From the NCBI GenBank assembly GCA_018398585.1, contig JAGTTD010000001.1, forward strand, positions 25,799,438 through 25,863,437: a DNA stretch of 64,000 nt, given 5' to 3'. The DNA comes from Simmondsia chinensis (Eukaryota > Streptophyta > Magnoliopsida > Caryophyllales > Simmondsiaceae). Shown here piece by piece: positions 10,981 to 22,136 of this stretch; within the stretch, counting starts at the first letter, position 1, and each line of letters starts with the position of its first letter. The notes under the pieces are model-generated. The model was not told the origin of the DNA, made no database searches, and saw only the letters and a list, made by a program, of their open reading frames with translations. The translations under genes and the position numbers were made by a program.

Positions 10981-13900
10981 TGATGTCTGCTAGAGTTGTA
11001 AAAGTTGGTATGCAATCCGTTAGTAATGAATCTGAGGCTGATGAAGATAGTCCTGACCAAGAGTCACCAGAGGAGATCATTGATGATGAAATTGAAATCT
11101 CCATGAAGGCCCTAACTGGGAATGGAGCACATAATACTATAAGAATCAAAGGAAAGGCTAGCAAGAGATCAATCATTGTCCTAATTGATAGTGGAAGTAC
11201 TCACAATTTTGTTGATCCTAAAGTGGTTAAGAAGGTGGGACATGAGGTGATCAAGACTCATCCCTTGGCTGTGACAGGTGCTGATGGGAACTTTATCCTC
11301 ACTCAAAACAAATGCCAAGCTTTTCAGTGGTCTATGCAGGAGCACCAGTTTACTTATGATTTCAGGATTCTTCCCTTAGGTGGATGCGATATGGTGTTAG
11401 GAGTTGACTGGATGAGGTCCTTCAGTCTAGTAATCTTTGATTTTGCTAAACTAACAGTGACATTTGAGATTCAAGGTTCTAAAGTTGTCTTACAAGGCAT
11501 GTTAGATCAAGTTCAGCTGCAATTGATTAAAGGCAAGAGCTTACAGGGAGGATTCCAGAAGAGTGCCTATCAATGAATTGGCCAATTGTTTGCAATCTCT
11601 CCATCTGATTTTGGAGTCATTCCTCAACGTGAGGTGCAAACATTGATTGAGGAGTTTGAAATATATTTAAACAGCCTAAGACCTTGCCTCCAAAGAGAAA
11701 CCTTGATCATGCCATTCCTCTTAAGTCTAATGCTGAGCCAGTAAAGCTGAGGCCTTATAAATATCCTCATGCTCAGAAGACTGAGATTGAGAAGCAAGTT
11801 GAGGAGTTGCTCAAGACTTGTTTCATCAGGCCAAGCCACAGCTCTTTCGCTTCTCCTGTGATATTTGTCAAAAAGAAGGATGGATCAGCTAGGATGTGCA
11901 TCGATTATAGGCAGCTAAACTCATTGAGGGTAAAGGATAAGTTTCCTATCCCTGTCATAGATGACTTGTTAGATGAGTTATATGGAGCACATTTCTTCAC
12001 CAAACTTGATATGAGGCAGGGTTATCATCAGATTAGAGTCCTTGAGCATGACATATACAAGACTACTTTTCAAACTCATCACGGGCATTATGAATTTGTG
12101 GTGATGCCATTTGGCTTAACCAATGCTCCGGCTGCTTTTCAAGCTGCTATGAATGATATCTTCAAACCATTCTTGAGAAGATTTGTGTTGGTCTTCTTTG
12201 ATGACATTCTTATTTACAGTCCTTCTTTTGAAGATCATCTCAAGCATTTGAGGGAAGTATTTCTGATAATGCACAATCACAAGTACTATGCAAAATTGTC
12301 TAAATGCTCATTTGTGCAGACACAATTAGAGTATTTAGGCCATGTGATATTGCATAAGGGAGTTTCAACAGATCCATCTAAGATTCAAGCCATGAAGAAA
12401 TGGCCTATTCCACTAACTCTAAAGCAGCTGCGGGGATTCTTGGGTTTGACAGGCTATTACCGGAAGTTTATAGCTGGATTTGGTTCTATTGCCAAGCCCT
12501 TAACATAACTACTTAAGAAGGATGCATTTAGATGGACAGATCAGGCTCAGGCAGCATTTGAAGCTCTGAAATCAGCTATGTGTGAGGCTCCAGTCTTAGC
12601 AATGCCAAACTTTGCTGAGGAGTTCATTCTTGAAACAGATGCAAGTGGGACTGGCATTGGAGTAGTCCTATCACAGAATGGGGGGCCAATTGCCTACCTC
12701 AGTCAAGCTCTAAGTCTCAAGCATCAAACCATGTCTACTTATGAAAAGGAATACTTGGCGATACTTCTAGTTGTAGACAAATGGAGATAGTACTTGGATG
12801 GGCACAGGTTTATTATCAAGACTGATCATGAGAGTTTAAAGCATCTTCTAGAGCAAAAGATTGTTACAAGAATTCAGAAGAAGGGGTTAATGAAGATGTT
12901 GGGCCTTGATTATATCATTGAGTACAGAAAAGGGAAAGAGAACATAGCTGCAGATGCATTATCTTGCAGACTGGAGGACTGTGCGCAGGGATTTTGTGGA
13001 GCTGTGTCCATTGTTCTTCCATCTTGGGTAGAAGAAGTGTATAAATCCTATGAAGATGATGCTTTTGCACAAGAATGTATTAAATCCTTCACTGTGACAG
13101 GGGCTAGACATGTTGCTACAGATCCCGAGGTTTTGGTGACAAAAGGGATAATCAGATTGAAAGGAAAGTTTTACATAGGTTCCTCCACTGGCTTGAGAGA
13201 TCAGATTGTTAGTGCTTCCCATGAATCTGCTTAGGGAGGACACTCAGGGGTTGAAGGCACTTATCAAAGAATCAAAGCTTATTTCAGTTGGCCTGGATTG
13301 GAAAGGACAGTGGCATAATTTGTTCAAGCTTGTGAAGTTTGTCAACAAACCAAGCTTGGAGATCATAGGTATCATGGTCTTTTGCAACCTCTTCCGGTTC
13401 CTGAAGGAGCTTGGGTGAACATAAGTATGGGTTTCATTGAGGGATTGCCCAAGTCTGAAGGCAAGGAGGTGATTTGGGTAGTGGTTGATCGTTTCACTAA
13501 GGTTAGTCACTTCATCTCTTTGGTCTAGCCTGTTACAATAGAGAAGTTGGCTAGATGCTTCTTGGATAACATTTATAAATTACATGGATTACCTCAATCC
13601 ATTATATCTAATCGGGATAGGATCTTCGCTAGCCACTTTTGGAAGGAGTTATTCAGCTTGTTGGGGACAACTTTGGCTCTTAGCTCATAGCTCATCTTAT
13701 CATCCTCAGACAGATGGTCAGACAGAGAGAGTCAATCAGTGTGTTGAGCAATACCGCAGAAGCATGTTGTTCACCTATCCAAAGGAGTGGAATAAATGGC
13801 TATCTTTAGCGGAGTATTGGTACAACACACATGCTCATGCTTCGATTGGGACTACTCCTTTCAAGGCACTTTATGGTTATGATCCTCCAAATCCATTTAT

Positions 13901-14468
13901 GCTGCAAAATGTGATGTCTTCAGTACCAGAAGTAACTGATTTGGTGCAACAGAGAAGGCAGTTGATGCAATTATTGAAAGATAATCTTCATCAAGCCCAA
14001 GCAAGAATGAAGATGTATGCTGATAAGAAACGGGTGGACAAGAATTTTGAAGTTGGAGATATGGTCTTTCTCAAGCTCCAACCTTATAGACAATCCACCG
14101 TGGCTATGAGGAAGAATGGCAAGCCGAGTGCTCGATTCTTTGGGCCATACAAGATTGTGGAAAGGATCGGCAAAGTAGCATATAAGCTCGATTTACCTCC
14201 TAACTCATACATTCACCCAGTTTTCCATGTGTCATTGCTTAAGAAACAGGTGAAGAAGGGCTATAAGAGTGCAAAGGAACCACCTGAAGCTGGTTCAAAT
14301 GGTGCAATGTTGCTGCAACCTTCTGCTGTGTTGGCTACCAAGAAGCTGAAGGTCGGTGGCAGGACAATTCAAGAAGTATTGGTGCAATGGACTAACTTTG
14401 ACAAGCAATTTGCAACCCGGGAGGAATTTCCATTTTTGAAGAGTCAATTTCCCACATTCCTTACTTGA
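10980..14468 (+). pseudogene. pol of chromovirus E2 (PR-RT-RH-IN-chromodomain)
   Basis: Protease with LIDSGSTHNFVD at about 11180-11215. Reverse transcriptase 11684-12490, with FVKKKDGSARMCIDYRQLN, KLDMRQGYHQIRV and the active site FFDD near 12193-12204. RNase H from about 12600 (ETDASGTGIG). Integrase from about 13230 with the zinc-binding part (GGHSG, CEVCQQTK) and core. The last ~50 codons (VLATKKLKVGG...VLVQW) look like a chromodomain. Damage: stops at 11574-11576, 12508, 12790, 13234, near 13316 and near 13528, and frameshifts near 11660, 13600 and 13690. The first catalytic Asp of integrase (usual MDF) reads MGF at 13427-13435, and the second (usual SDRD) reads SNRD, with AAT at 13610-13612. 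Several stops sit where a C-to-T change of a Gln codon would explain them. Confidence 0.93.
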
Positions 14469-14497
14469 GGACAAGAAGGTTTTCAAGAGGAGGGGAG
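14464..14497 (+). other. E2 conserved 12-mer and polypurine tract
   Basis: CTTGAGGACAAG at 14464-14475, 22 nt before the 3' LTR. In related gypsy elements this DNA encodes the LEDK residues at the end of pol; here the frame ends in a TGA that overlaps it. The purine tract at 14485-14497 directly precedes the LTR. Confidence 0.85.
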
Positions 14498-14917
14498 TGT
14501 TATGATCTGGTTTTATGTAGCTCATTGTTGTGCTTTGTTGCTGTATTAGCTAGTTGAGCGTTTGTCATTTGGTTAGTAGAGTGCTGCGTTTTGTTAAGCC
14601 AAATTGTATTTCTGGTTGTTGGTGCCAAAGCTTTTGAAATGTTAGTTAAGTCGGTTGTGGTCTAGTTTGGGTCAATAGTGGCGGCTAGGCTTTTCTAAGT
14701 CGGTTAAGTCATGTCTTGAAGCAATGTATCTAGATTTTTATTAATAGTTTGTTCAAGTGTAAGTTTGAGGCATTCTATGAAAATTCATAATATCTTTTGA
14801 GATATTTCTCTCTAATTCTCATCTACTTCTCTAATCTCTCGTCTAACTTTCAATTCTCTTCTCACCTAATCTCTCTCTTTCACAAGTTAACTTCAATCTT
14901 TGAATTGAAGCTTAACA
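14498..14917 (+). repeat. E2 3' LTR
   Basis: 420 bp, same ends and length as the 5' copy, followed by the CAGTT target duplication. Confidence 0.95.
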
Positions 14918-16331
14918 CAGTTCTAGCCGCTACCACTTAAGCATTGATATTGTTGTAGATTAGTATCTTTTCGCACCACTTCCATGGTTTAGTGGTATCT
15001 ATCCCTTAGTACTCAAACTCACCCCCAAAGAAAACCCTACCCGCCCAAAAACAAAATTGTTGAAGCCTTAGCGCCGCCTTGACCACCGTCGCCACCACCC
15101 TCCGCCAACATTAGACCACCAGACCTCATGATCCTCTCACCATCGATGAATCACCTAGCTTCCATTTCTCCACGAAACCTTGAGCAAGTACGAACTCGAT
15201 TTCAAACCCTGAACCCTCAGATTCAAACCCTAACCTATATCGCCACCACCCCCTACCCTGGAAACACCACCACCGTCGTCCTAGTCAAAACCCTAACCCA
15301 TTCAAGCAAAGCTTCAAACCCTAATCCACGTTTGAACGACTTCGAGTGAGAGGAAATCCTAATCCACAATCGAACTCAGCTTTGAACTCTAGAAAGTTAA
15401 ATGTACCATTCGAACCTTAGAACCATGATTCCCCTTTGATTAGACTTCGAATCCGTGAAGTGACCCTATATTTCACCCATAAACCCTAACTCGAGCCAAA
15501 TGTACAAACTAATTTGAGCTTATAGTCGACATTGACCCCCAATTGGTTCGATTTTTGTCCACCACGAAACCCTAACCCTAGTTCGAATAGTTCATACATC
15601 ATTAACCTCAGTCGAGCACGCCTCTCTAGTAAAGTGTCAATTTATTAATGTACATACGTTTACTATATCCACTATCATGCTTTCGTCCAATTACTTTTCG
15701 GCCTTAGATTTGGATTATCTTGGGGGCCATACAGTAAGGGTATCTCTTTGCATCCTTATTTTTTGTGAGAATTTTGTCATCTGGTTTTCTTCAAGATTTA
15801 TATCCTATACCAATGTGTATTATGTTTCTAGAATTGAGGGTAAATTGTATGTACTTCCACTAAACAAGCCCAGAGTGTATCTTAGGGCTTATCATGATGC
15901 AACTGCCCTAAAGTCCTCCCTTGTTCCCACTTATAAGCTTCCTTATGATCCAGATCTGAAGTATTGTTTTTCTCCTGAATTACTATCATCAATGGGTCTT
16001 TGAAAGAAGAGAAGGAAGAGGAGCGAGAGGAAGTACAACAAGAAGATGAAGAGGAGGAAAACGAAGCACAAGAAAAAGATTATGATAATATAGAACTCCA
16101 ACAAGCTCGACAAACTACAATTGAGGATGATGTGTGTGTTATAACAAGGGAGACCCATCATATTGATTTTATCATACCTGAAGAGTTTGCCAAGTCAATG
16201 TCCCCAAAGGAGAAATTTTTGCACTAAATCCAGGATGAGCCCTGCATGCAAACAGATCTTTGTTACAACTTCCTTTTCCTAGGTTTATTTAGAACTTGTT
16301 GTCAAGTTCTTTTGACGAAAGGGGGAATTAA
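14918..16331 (+). other. Interior of old element E0, unidentified coding remnants
   Basis: From about 15040 to 15600 the sequence is rich in AAACCCTAA-type motifs and CCACC runs and looks like a plant gene's 5' region or a low-complexity reading frame. An unrecognised frame runs 15677-16003 (residues 60-105 include KLYVLPLNKPRVYLRAYHD), overlapping in another frame with 16000-16227, which begins with a run of Glu (EEKEEEREEVQQEDEEEE) and ends SPKEKFLH. A one-base shift near 16000 may have split a single protein of roughly 180 residues. I do not recognise a family. It could be a captured host gene fragment carried by a non-autonomous element. Confidence 0.4.
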
Positions 16332-16636
16332 TGTAGCACCAAAAAAGAGGTTCAATGATCGTCAAAGACATAATATTTTATTAGATTGTGTCAGACTATT
16401 TGCTAGAATTAGAATATAATATATCTCTTTAGTCAAAAAGATTTTTATGTTTATTTTGTTTAATAAGATAATGTAGTTGTTTTTATTTAGGGAAGTAGTT
16501 TCTTGGTTAATTTTATATTTATCTCTTTAGTTTTCAATAGGTTTTTCCTCTAAGCATAGCTTTGTAATTCATTAGTTTTCAGTTTTGGAGAAACAAAATT
16601 GAGTTGAGTTTTTGAGTAGCAAGTTGTGCTACATCA
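16332..16636 (+). repeat. E0 3' LTR
   Basis: 305 bp, aligned over its length with 8791-9083 with many substitutions and small indels; bounded by a purine tract on the left and CAAAT on the right. Confidence 0.88.
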
Positions 16637-16641
16637 CAAAT

Positions 16642-18157
16642 GGAGCCTTAGTCTTTTCCTTCTGCTTGCTTGGTGATCAACTTGCTCTCTTTGTTTTTTC
16701 CCCTCTAATAATAGGATACTGTTTCTATCGGAAAAGGCATGTACCTACCTATCTGATGAAAAACATTGTTCTGGTATTCTTTTCCTTGAAAGTCTTATCT
16801 AAATGAGCACCTATGTTTATGTCTCTCAAGTGATTGCATAAACGTCGAATAAATATTGTGCGTACATTTTATGGTCAGTCTTCACCTAATGTAATTGTTG
16901 CGGAGTAGAACAATTGGGTGATTCTTATTATGTGTCAATGTTACTTAAATATTGTGGCAGTGCGCTATAATGGTCATTCTGAGATTGAAAGTGTCATATG
17001 GCCACGTCAAATAGTTAGCGTTTTGTCTGATTCCCAGTCTTTTGGTTCTAGTGTTAAAACAGCATGACACTGTATGACAATGGATCTGTGGCAGACACGA
17101 CCAAAATCAATGTATTTTGCTGACACTTGTTATTTATACTTTATTCTGATAAAAGGGCCAATGGGGATGGGTGTAGTGGCTGCTGAGATGTTGTACTTGG
17201 GAAGGTTCAATGGTTCACTCTGTATAGTGGCTCGGTGCAACAAAACAATAACAACAACAGGGTCTGGGTGCATAATAGTAGCTTACTTGATTTTGTTGAG
17301 GTCAGCCTTCACAGTAAAACAATTCAACTTCTCAAGATTGAACCTCAAAAATGGCTAAAAGGGTCAACTGTACAAAAACATACTGTGGATAATCCATACT
17401 GGTGTTTGGTTCCATAGCCAATGATACTTATTTGAATTCCCGTGTCATCCAATTCAAGGTGGGATCCTTGGATCTACGTCTACGGCCGATCCTTGTCAAG
17501 TTCATAGACGATGCAACATAGCCTGACATTTTTGTTTAGAATTCTTTGTTTTAGATAACAGATCCTAAATTTTACCAAATCCACTGATGCAGCATCCGAA
17601 TATCCAAGAATGCTACTGGCCAGGTTGCAATGGGAAACTCCAGCCTGTTTAGAAGTGTAGAACAATTCTCATTTTTTATTTTTAGTTTTCCATTTTCCAT
17701 TTTCGTTCAGGATTGGAAAGTCTGCAACAATTTTCTAGTTCGTCATTTTATATTCTTTTTCGATAAAAAAGTATGCATAAGTAATGCCTGTAAATTTGAA
17801 CCGGATAATCCGATCTGAACCCAATTTAAAGAATTCGGGTAATTCAATATGAAAATGAACGGTTCGAGTGTATTCGGCCTATAAAATTTCGAATATCAAT
17901 TTGGGTATGAATACCACTTTAACATATTATTCGGGTTACAAATTCGGGTATCAGACACTGTCTACTTATATATACTAATTATACTAGTATTAATTTAAAT
18001 GTCAAATAATATATGGGTTACACAATTTAGAGTACAAATTGTCTACTAATGATGCAAAACTGAACACAAAGAGAAATAGTAATTCATAGTTGAAATAGAA
18101 TGTGGAATTTATTGGGGTGCCAGTGTTTTCCAATGGGAAAAGTTTGAAAAACTATTT
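16642..18157. other. No gene seen
   Basis: Mixed sequence without a supported gene. Short open frames (for example 17074-17358 and 17235-17417) match nothing I recognise and overlap each other. AT-rich from 17660, with a segment near 17800-17960 rich in GAATTCGGGTA-like motifs that may be a decayed transposon. Confidence 0.35.
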
Positions 18158-18162
18158 CCAAT

Positions 18163-20125
18163 TGATGTGTTTTTCTACGTCTATCAAAATTTAATATAAA
18201 ACCCTATCTACTAAACAAATCTAAATTATAGTATAGAGCGAGAGGGTGTCGAACAACAGGGACTAAGAGTGCGTGAATTTATTCTATAACCTAAGTTGGT
18301 TTAAATAAAATTGAGAGATTTTTGTATTAATTAATCTAAAGAAACGAAAATTAAACGAAGGCAATCTACTTCTACGCTCAAAGGTGTATTAAATTGGAAC
18401 CTAGGGTTGCGAATCCATCATTAGCCAATTATTTTTGCTTTAACTTTTAAATTGGGATTATTGATTGTCACACGGGTAGTGGTTTAGGCTACAAGCTTCA
18501 ACCTACTAAAATAATGTTGTTAGTGTCGCGTATGACCTTATCTAACTAAAGCATAAGGAAAATAGGCTCCACCTAACGTATTGTTAATTATCACGTATTG
18601 ACCCTATCTAACTAAAGCATAGGGAAGATAGGCTTAATTAACAATTCGGTTAATACTATTGCTTGATTAATTAATCCTAGGGCTACAAGCTCAAAGAATT
18701 AATTTAAAATTATCAACATCGACAATCAAAGGTTACAAACTCAATAATTATCTACAACGACAACAACAACAACAGTCCCAGTGTCTTGCGGCTCCCGCAG
18801 AACGCAGGGTCGGGGGGGGGGGGGGGGTGATGTACGCAGCCTTACCCCTTCCGTCAAGAAAGGAGACTGTTTCCGGGGACCCCCAACCTGAAGTAGTTGA
18901 GTGCCTACAGATAAACCACCAATCAATAACATGCATAAGAGGGAAAAGTAGAAGAAGGAGAGAAAAAGGAGAAGAAGAAGAAGAAGAAGTAGGAGAATGG
19001 GCATGATTAGGACTTAGCTAGGCTAAAAGTGCTACACTAGAGGTTATGCTTGCCTAAGAATCTTAGACTACCAGCCACTCCCCTTACTACTCTACTCTGC
19101 CATCTCCGCATTACGTGTCCTATCTGAGGCCATTTCCTCTCTTAGGTTTAGGTGGGTTAGGTCTTGACGAATTGTCTCCAGCCAACTCTTCTTTGGTCTG
19201 CCCCTCCTTCTTCTTATCTCAATTGAATAAACAATTAATGCACAATACTTCAAAGTATTTCTCACAATCAAGCAATTCATGTAACAAATAAATTATCCTG
19301 AAATTAAAAGTAAAACAAAAGTAAAAAGGCTAAAACTTCATCTAACCCTAGAGAGCAAGTTAGCTCTCCATCAAGGATGAACTGGTGAAGGAGGAGATGT
19401 AGAAACTCATGTCGATCTTCAAGCTAATTTCATTCTTGTTCCAATTTAACGAAAGAGAAAGAAAAAATAAAATCTGAAAGAGAGAGAGAGCTGAGAGAAA
19501 AAAAGAGAGCCACGCCACACCAAACCCCCCCTCCCAATTTAAACGCTGCCCTGCTGCTAAACGAAACCCTAAGTCGGTGCTGTTGGTGGGCCGGAGGTCT
19601 GGGACGATGGGCCGGTGTTTGCGTAGGCTCAACAGGAGGATGACATATGGGCCCCACAAGCTGGGCTGAAGGTGAGGCGGTGCTGGAGGTGGGCCGAACA
19701 GGGGCGTCAGTGTGCTGGGCTGAGAAGAGGACGTGGGTGTCGATGGGGGGCTGGGCCAAACGTGAGACTCTGGTGGGCTGAGGTTCGTGGCTGGACAGGA
19801 CATGGTCTGGGCTAGGTGTTGGGCCTGTGGTGGTGAACAGGCCGCAGGGCTGAGGTTGATGGGCTGGGGTGAATTGGGTTGAAGATGATGAATAGTGCAG
19901 ATGCGGGTCGGGCTTATACGTTCTTGTCTCGAATTTCGAATTGACTTGATTTAATTGTTTACGTGTCGATTTTGTCTTATTTGCACCAAAATTTGACAAT
20001 TTCCGGAACTTTAGTTTCAAACCTGTTAAACATAAAAATTGCCAAAATGAGTGTAGAACTATAATTAAATAGGTGCAAAATAATTAAAATAACAATTAAA
20101 AGATGCGTAAATCTGAGGCACATCA
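18163..20125 (-). repeat. Solo LTR of an Athila-like element, with a nested LINE
   Basis: Begins TGATGTG and ends CACATCA (7-bp perfect inverted ends) and is flanked by a 5-bp target duplication CCAAT (18158-18162, 20126-20130). Total 1963 bp, about 1.5 kb without the LINE at 18757-19212. No second LTR or internal region is attached, so it is a solo LTR left by recombination. It shares the GGCTACAAGC-containing segments and TGATGT/ACATCA ends with 28745-30044. The segment 19500-19900 is full of GGGCTGGGC/GGCCC words; the 196-codon minus-strand frame over it (19430-20020) lies wholly inside the LTR and is not credible as a gene. Confidence 0.8.
18757..19212 (-). mobile_element. RTE-clade LINE, 5'-truncated (L-d)
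   Basis: Reverse-strand LINE 3' end inside the solo LTR. From the right, it encodes [20 protein letters not shown] and NLREEMASDRT, then the shared 3' UTR blocks (GGGTCCCCGG, AAGGCTGCGTACATC) with a 15-16-bp C-run on its own strand (18812-18827 as G on +), and ends in (TTG)n at 18757. No clean target duplication was seen. Confidence 0.88.
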
Positions 20126-20272
20126 CCAATGTTTTTGATAAAATATGGAAAATTGTTTCCAACTTCCCCAATTTGAAAACTTGGCTTTTGACCAATTTCT
20201 CTAGTTTTCAATTTTCTATGAAAAAATTTCTAAGAAAATTGAAAAAAAATTTATATTTCTAAAAAGTCTTTA

Positions 20273-22133
20273 GACTCTCTTTGGCATCTGGAATTGGAAT
20301 GAATAGTGGAATTGCAATTTCAATTCCAATTGTGATGAAATTGAGATTAGGATTTGAAATTCCTTTGTTTGATTAATCAAAAGAATTGGAAGTTGGAATT
20401 GTAATCATCACAATATTTGGGTCAAAATGGAGGATGGCTTCTGAGGTACTATGCAATAAGAAGTTCCCGTTAAAGTTAAAGGGAAAATACTATAAGATGG
20501 TAGTGAAACCGGCTATGTCTTACAGGGCGGAGTGCTGGCCAGTTAAACATTATCGTACGCAGAAGTTGAATGTGGTGGAGATGAGGATGTTGAGATGGAT
20601 GTGTGGACACAAAAGGAAGGATAAGATTAGAAATAACGTTATAAGAAGTAAGTTTGGGCGTGGCTCCAATCGAGGATAAGCTGAGGGAGTAATGTTTGCA
20701 GTGGTTTGGGCATGTTAGGAGGGGATCGACCACAACCCTTATCAGAAGATGCGAACAACTCCATATTACAGATGGGAAGAGGGGGAGAGGCCGGCCAAAG
20801 AAGAGCTGGATGGAGACTATTCGACATGACCTCATTTACCTCAACCTAACTAAGGAAATGGCCCTAGATAGAGCTGAGTGGAGGGTTAGCATAGATGTAG
20901 CCGATATAGTGGTTTAGGATCGAGGAGCACTTTTAAGCTAGTACTAGTGCCCTGACGCTTTTATGTATGCCTGTTTGATTATACGCACTTTGCTGTGTGT
21001 TGACTGCTTATTGTTCTGTTGCTTTACTGTTTGTTTGCTGCTTTATACTCTCTACTCTTTATGCTCTCTATGTGCTTGCTATGTGCAGTTGTTATGCTCT
21101 TACACTTAAACTTTGATGTTTATTTGCTTTATGCTTTTTATGCTTCTCAGGTTGGGAGTCCTCGGACACCACCTCCCTTTAGGGTAGCACCTTGAAGGGG
21201 TAAGGCTGTGTACATCCCACCCCTCCCAGACCCTGCTCTGCAGGAGCACTTGAGGCACTGGGTTTGTTGTGTTGTACAATATTTGGGTCAATCAGGTTAA
21301 AGAATTGCATGTTTTGGGTCACTAGGTTTGTTTCGGTTGAGATGCATCACTTTACATGTTATCACGATTTTCAGGTCACCTATGGTTGAGTTGCAGTAAG
21401 GTAGGATCATTTTATTGTTCGAGTCATCTTGAACTTTGTGTTAATCGGGTTAGTCGTTTTGGGATTTAGGTTAGCATGGGTTGGGTTTGAATTGATTCAA
21501 GTCGTTCCAAGCTCAAATCATCTTGATTTTGAGTTAATTAGGTTACTTCATTTTAAATTTCATATTATCTCAAGTTAACTCATATTTAGGCAGAAGGGAG
21601 CTGAGTTGGATCATTTTGTGGTTCGAGTCATCTTAGGTCTCGGGTCGATTAGGTCAGATCATTTCGAGTTTTGGGCCAACTTGGATTGTATCATATTCAG
21701 GTTAGGTAGATTCATTCTTGGTTTTGAGTCAGGTTGTGGATCAATTTGATTGGGTCGCTTCGGACTTTTGAGTGATCGGTTAGGTTATTTCCGGTTCAAG
21801 TAATTCAAGTTGGGTCATTTCAAGTTCTATGTCAGATTTAGGCGTTTTAGGTCTTTTGGTTTTGCACCATCGTGAATTTTGGTTTAATCAAGTTGGGTCA
21901 TTTTTTATTTCTAGTCAGTAGAATTGAAATTGAATTGTAATCTCACTTCCCCACCCTAAAGGATTGGAGTGTATGATTTTTAGTTAAATTTCAATTCTAT
22001 GAAATTAGTTCGTGGAATGGTAATTGTAATTTTAATTTCAGTAGGTCAATAAACGATATAATTGGAATTTTGGACTTTTGATTCCAGTTTCAACCTCAAT
22101 TGTGTGCTTTAATTCCATGCATCAAATGGGATC
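20273..22133 (+). mobile_element. PIF/Harbinger-like non-autonomous element A
   Basis: Terminal inverted repeats of about 26 bp (left GACTCTCTTTGGCATCTGGA, right end the complement of GATCCCATTTGATGCATGGA), flanked by 3-bp TTA (20270-20272, 22134-22136). A 3-bp TWA duplication and a GGnCYnTnTTTGG-like terminus are hallmarks of PIF/Harbinger (Tourist-like) elements. The interior has no transposase; it consists of degenerate repeats of a GGTCAATTnGGTTnGGTCAT-like word. Two relatives lie at 26096-27780 (inverted) and 39445-40249. Without the nested LINE the element is about 1 kb. Confidence 0.7.
20426..21275 (+). mobile_element. RTE-clade LINE, 5'-truncated (L-e)
   Basis: 850 bp inside element A with a perfect 16-bp target duplication ACAATATTTGGGTCAA (20410-20425, 21276-21291). 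Encodes [49 protein letters not shown], then after a frameshift near 20660 WFGHVRRGS and [17 protein letters not shown], ending VADIVV at 20917. The 3' UTR keeps the short ancestral C-rich block (CCCACCCCTCCCAG) without homopolymer expansion, and ends GGGTTTGTTGTGTTGT. Confidence 0.93.
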
Positions 22134-22136
22134 TTA

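Larger units (their letters stand above)
9128..14917 (+). mobile_element. Ty3/gypsy chromovirus, nearly complete, inactive (E2)
   Basis: 5790 bp with 420-bp LTRs (9128-9547 and 14498-14917; start TGTTATGATC, end TTAACA) and a perfect 5-bp target duplication CAGTT (9123-9127, 14918-14922). The primer site TGGTATCAGAGCC is at 9550-9562 and the purine tract AAGAGGAGGGGAG at 14485-14497. Internal order is gag, zinc knuckle, protease, reverse transcriptase, RNase H, integrase, then a C-terminal chromodomain-like segment. This is the Ty3/gypsy order, and short LTRs plus the C-terminal domain fit a chromovirus (Reina-like by size, an inference). Many stops and frameshifts make it inactive. It sits inside E0. 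Confidence 0.95.
8791..16636 (+). mobile_element. Old LTR retrotransposon hosting a nested element (E0)
   Basis: Diverged LTRs 8791-9083 (starts TGATGC, ends GACATCA) and 16332-16636 (starts TGTAGC, ends CTACATCA), flanked by a perfect 5-bp target duplication CAAAT (8786-8790, 16637-16641). A primer-binding-like TGGTATTAGAGC lies at 9087-9098, and a purine tract GAAAGGGGGAA at about 16317-16327 precedes the 3' LTR. After removing the nested element (9128-14917 plus its duplication) only about 2.05 kb remains. That interior (9084-9127 and 14918-16331) has no gag or pol I can recognise. The LTRs are clearly much more diverged than those of the nested element, so E0 is older. Confidence 0.88.

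Noticed and set aside
15040..15600. Many AAACCCTAA motifs suggesting an interstitial telomeric tract
   Set aside because: The motifs are scattered at irregular spacing and not in tandem; they lie inside an old LTR element.
17235..17270. (AAC)n run as another LINE tail
   Set aside because: The LINE 3' UTR blocks (CACTGGG, TGCGTACATC) do not follow it on the expected side.
19430..20020. A 196-codon minus-strand frame rich in Pro/Ser/Thr
   Set aside because: It lies wholly inside a solo LTR whose ends and CCAAT duplication are clear; low-complexity GGGCTGGGC-type composition keeps several frames open by chance.
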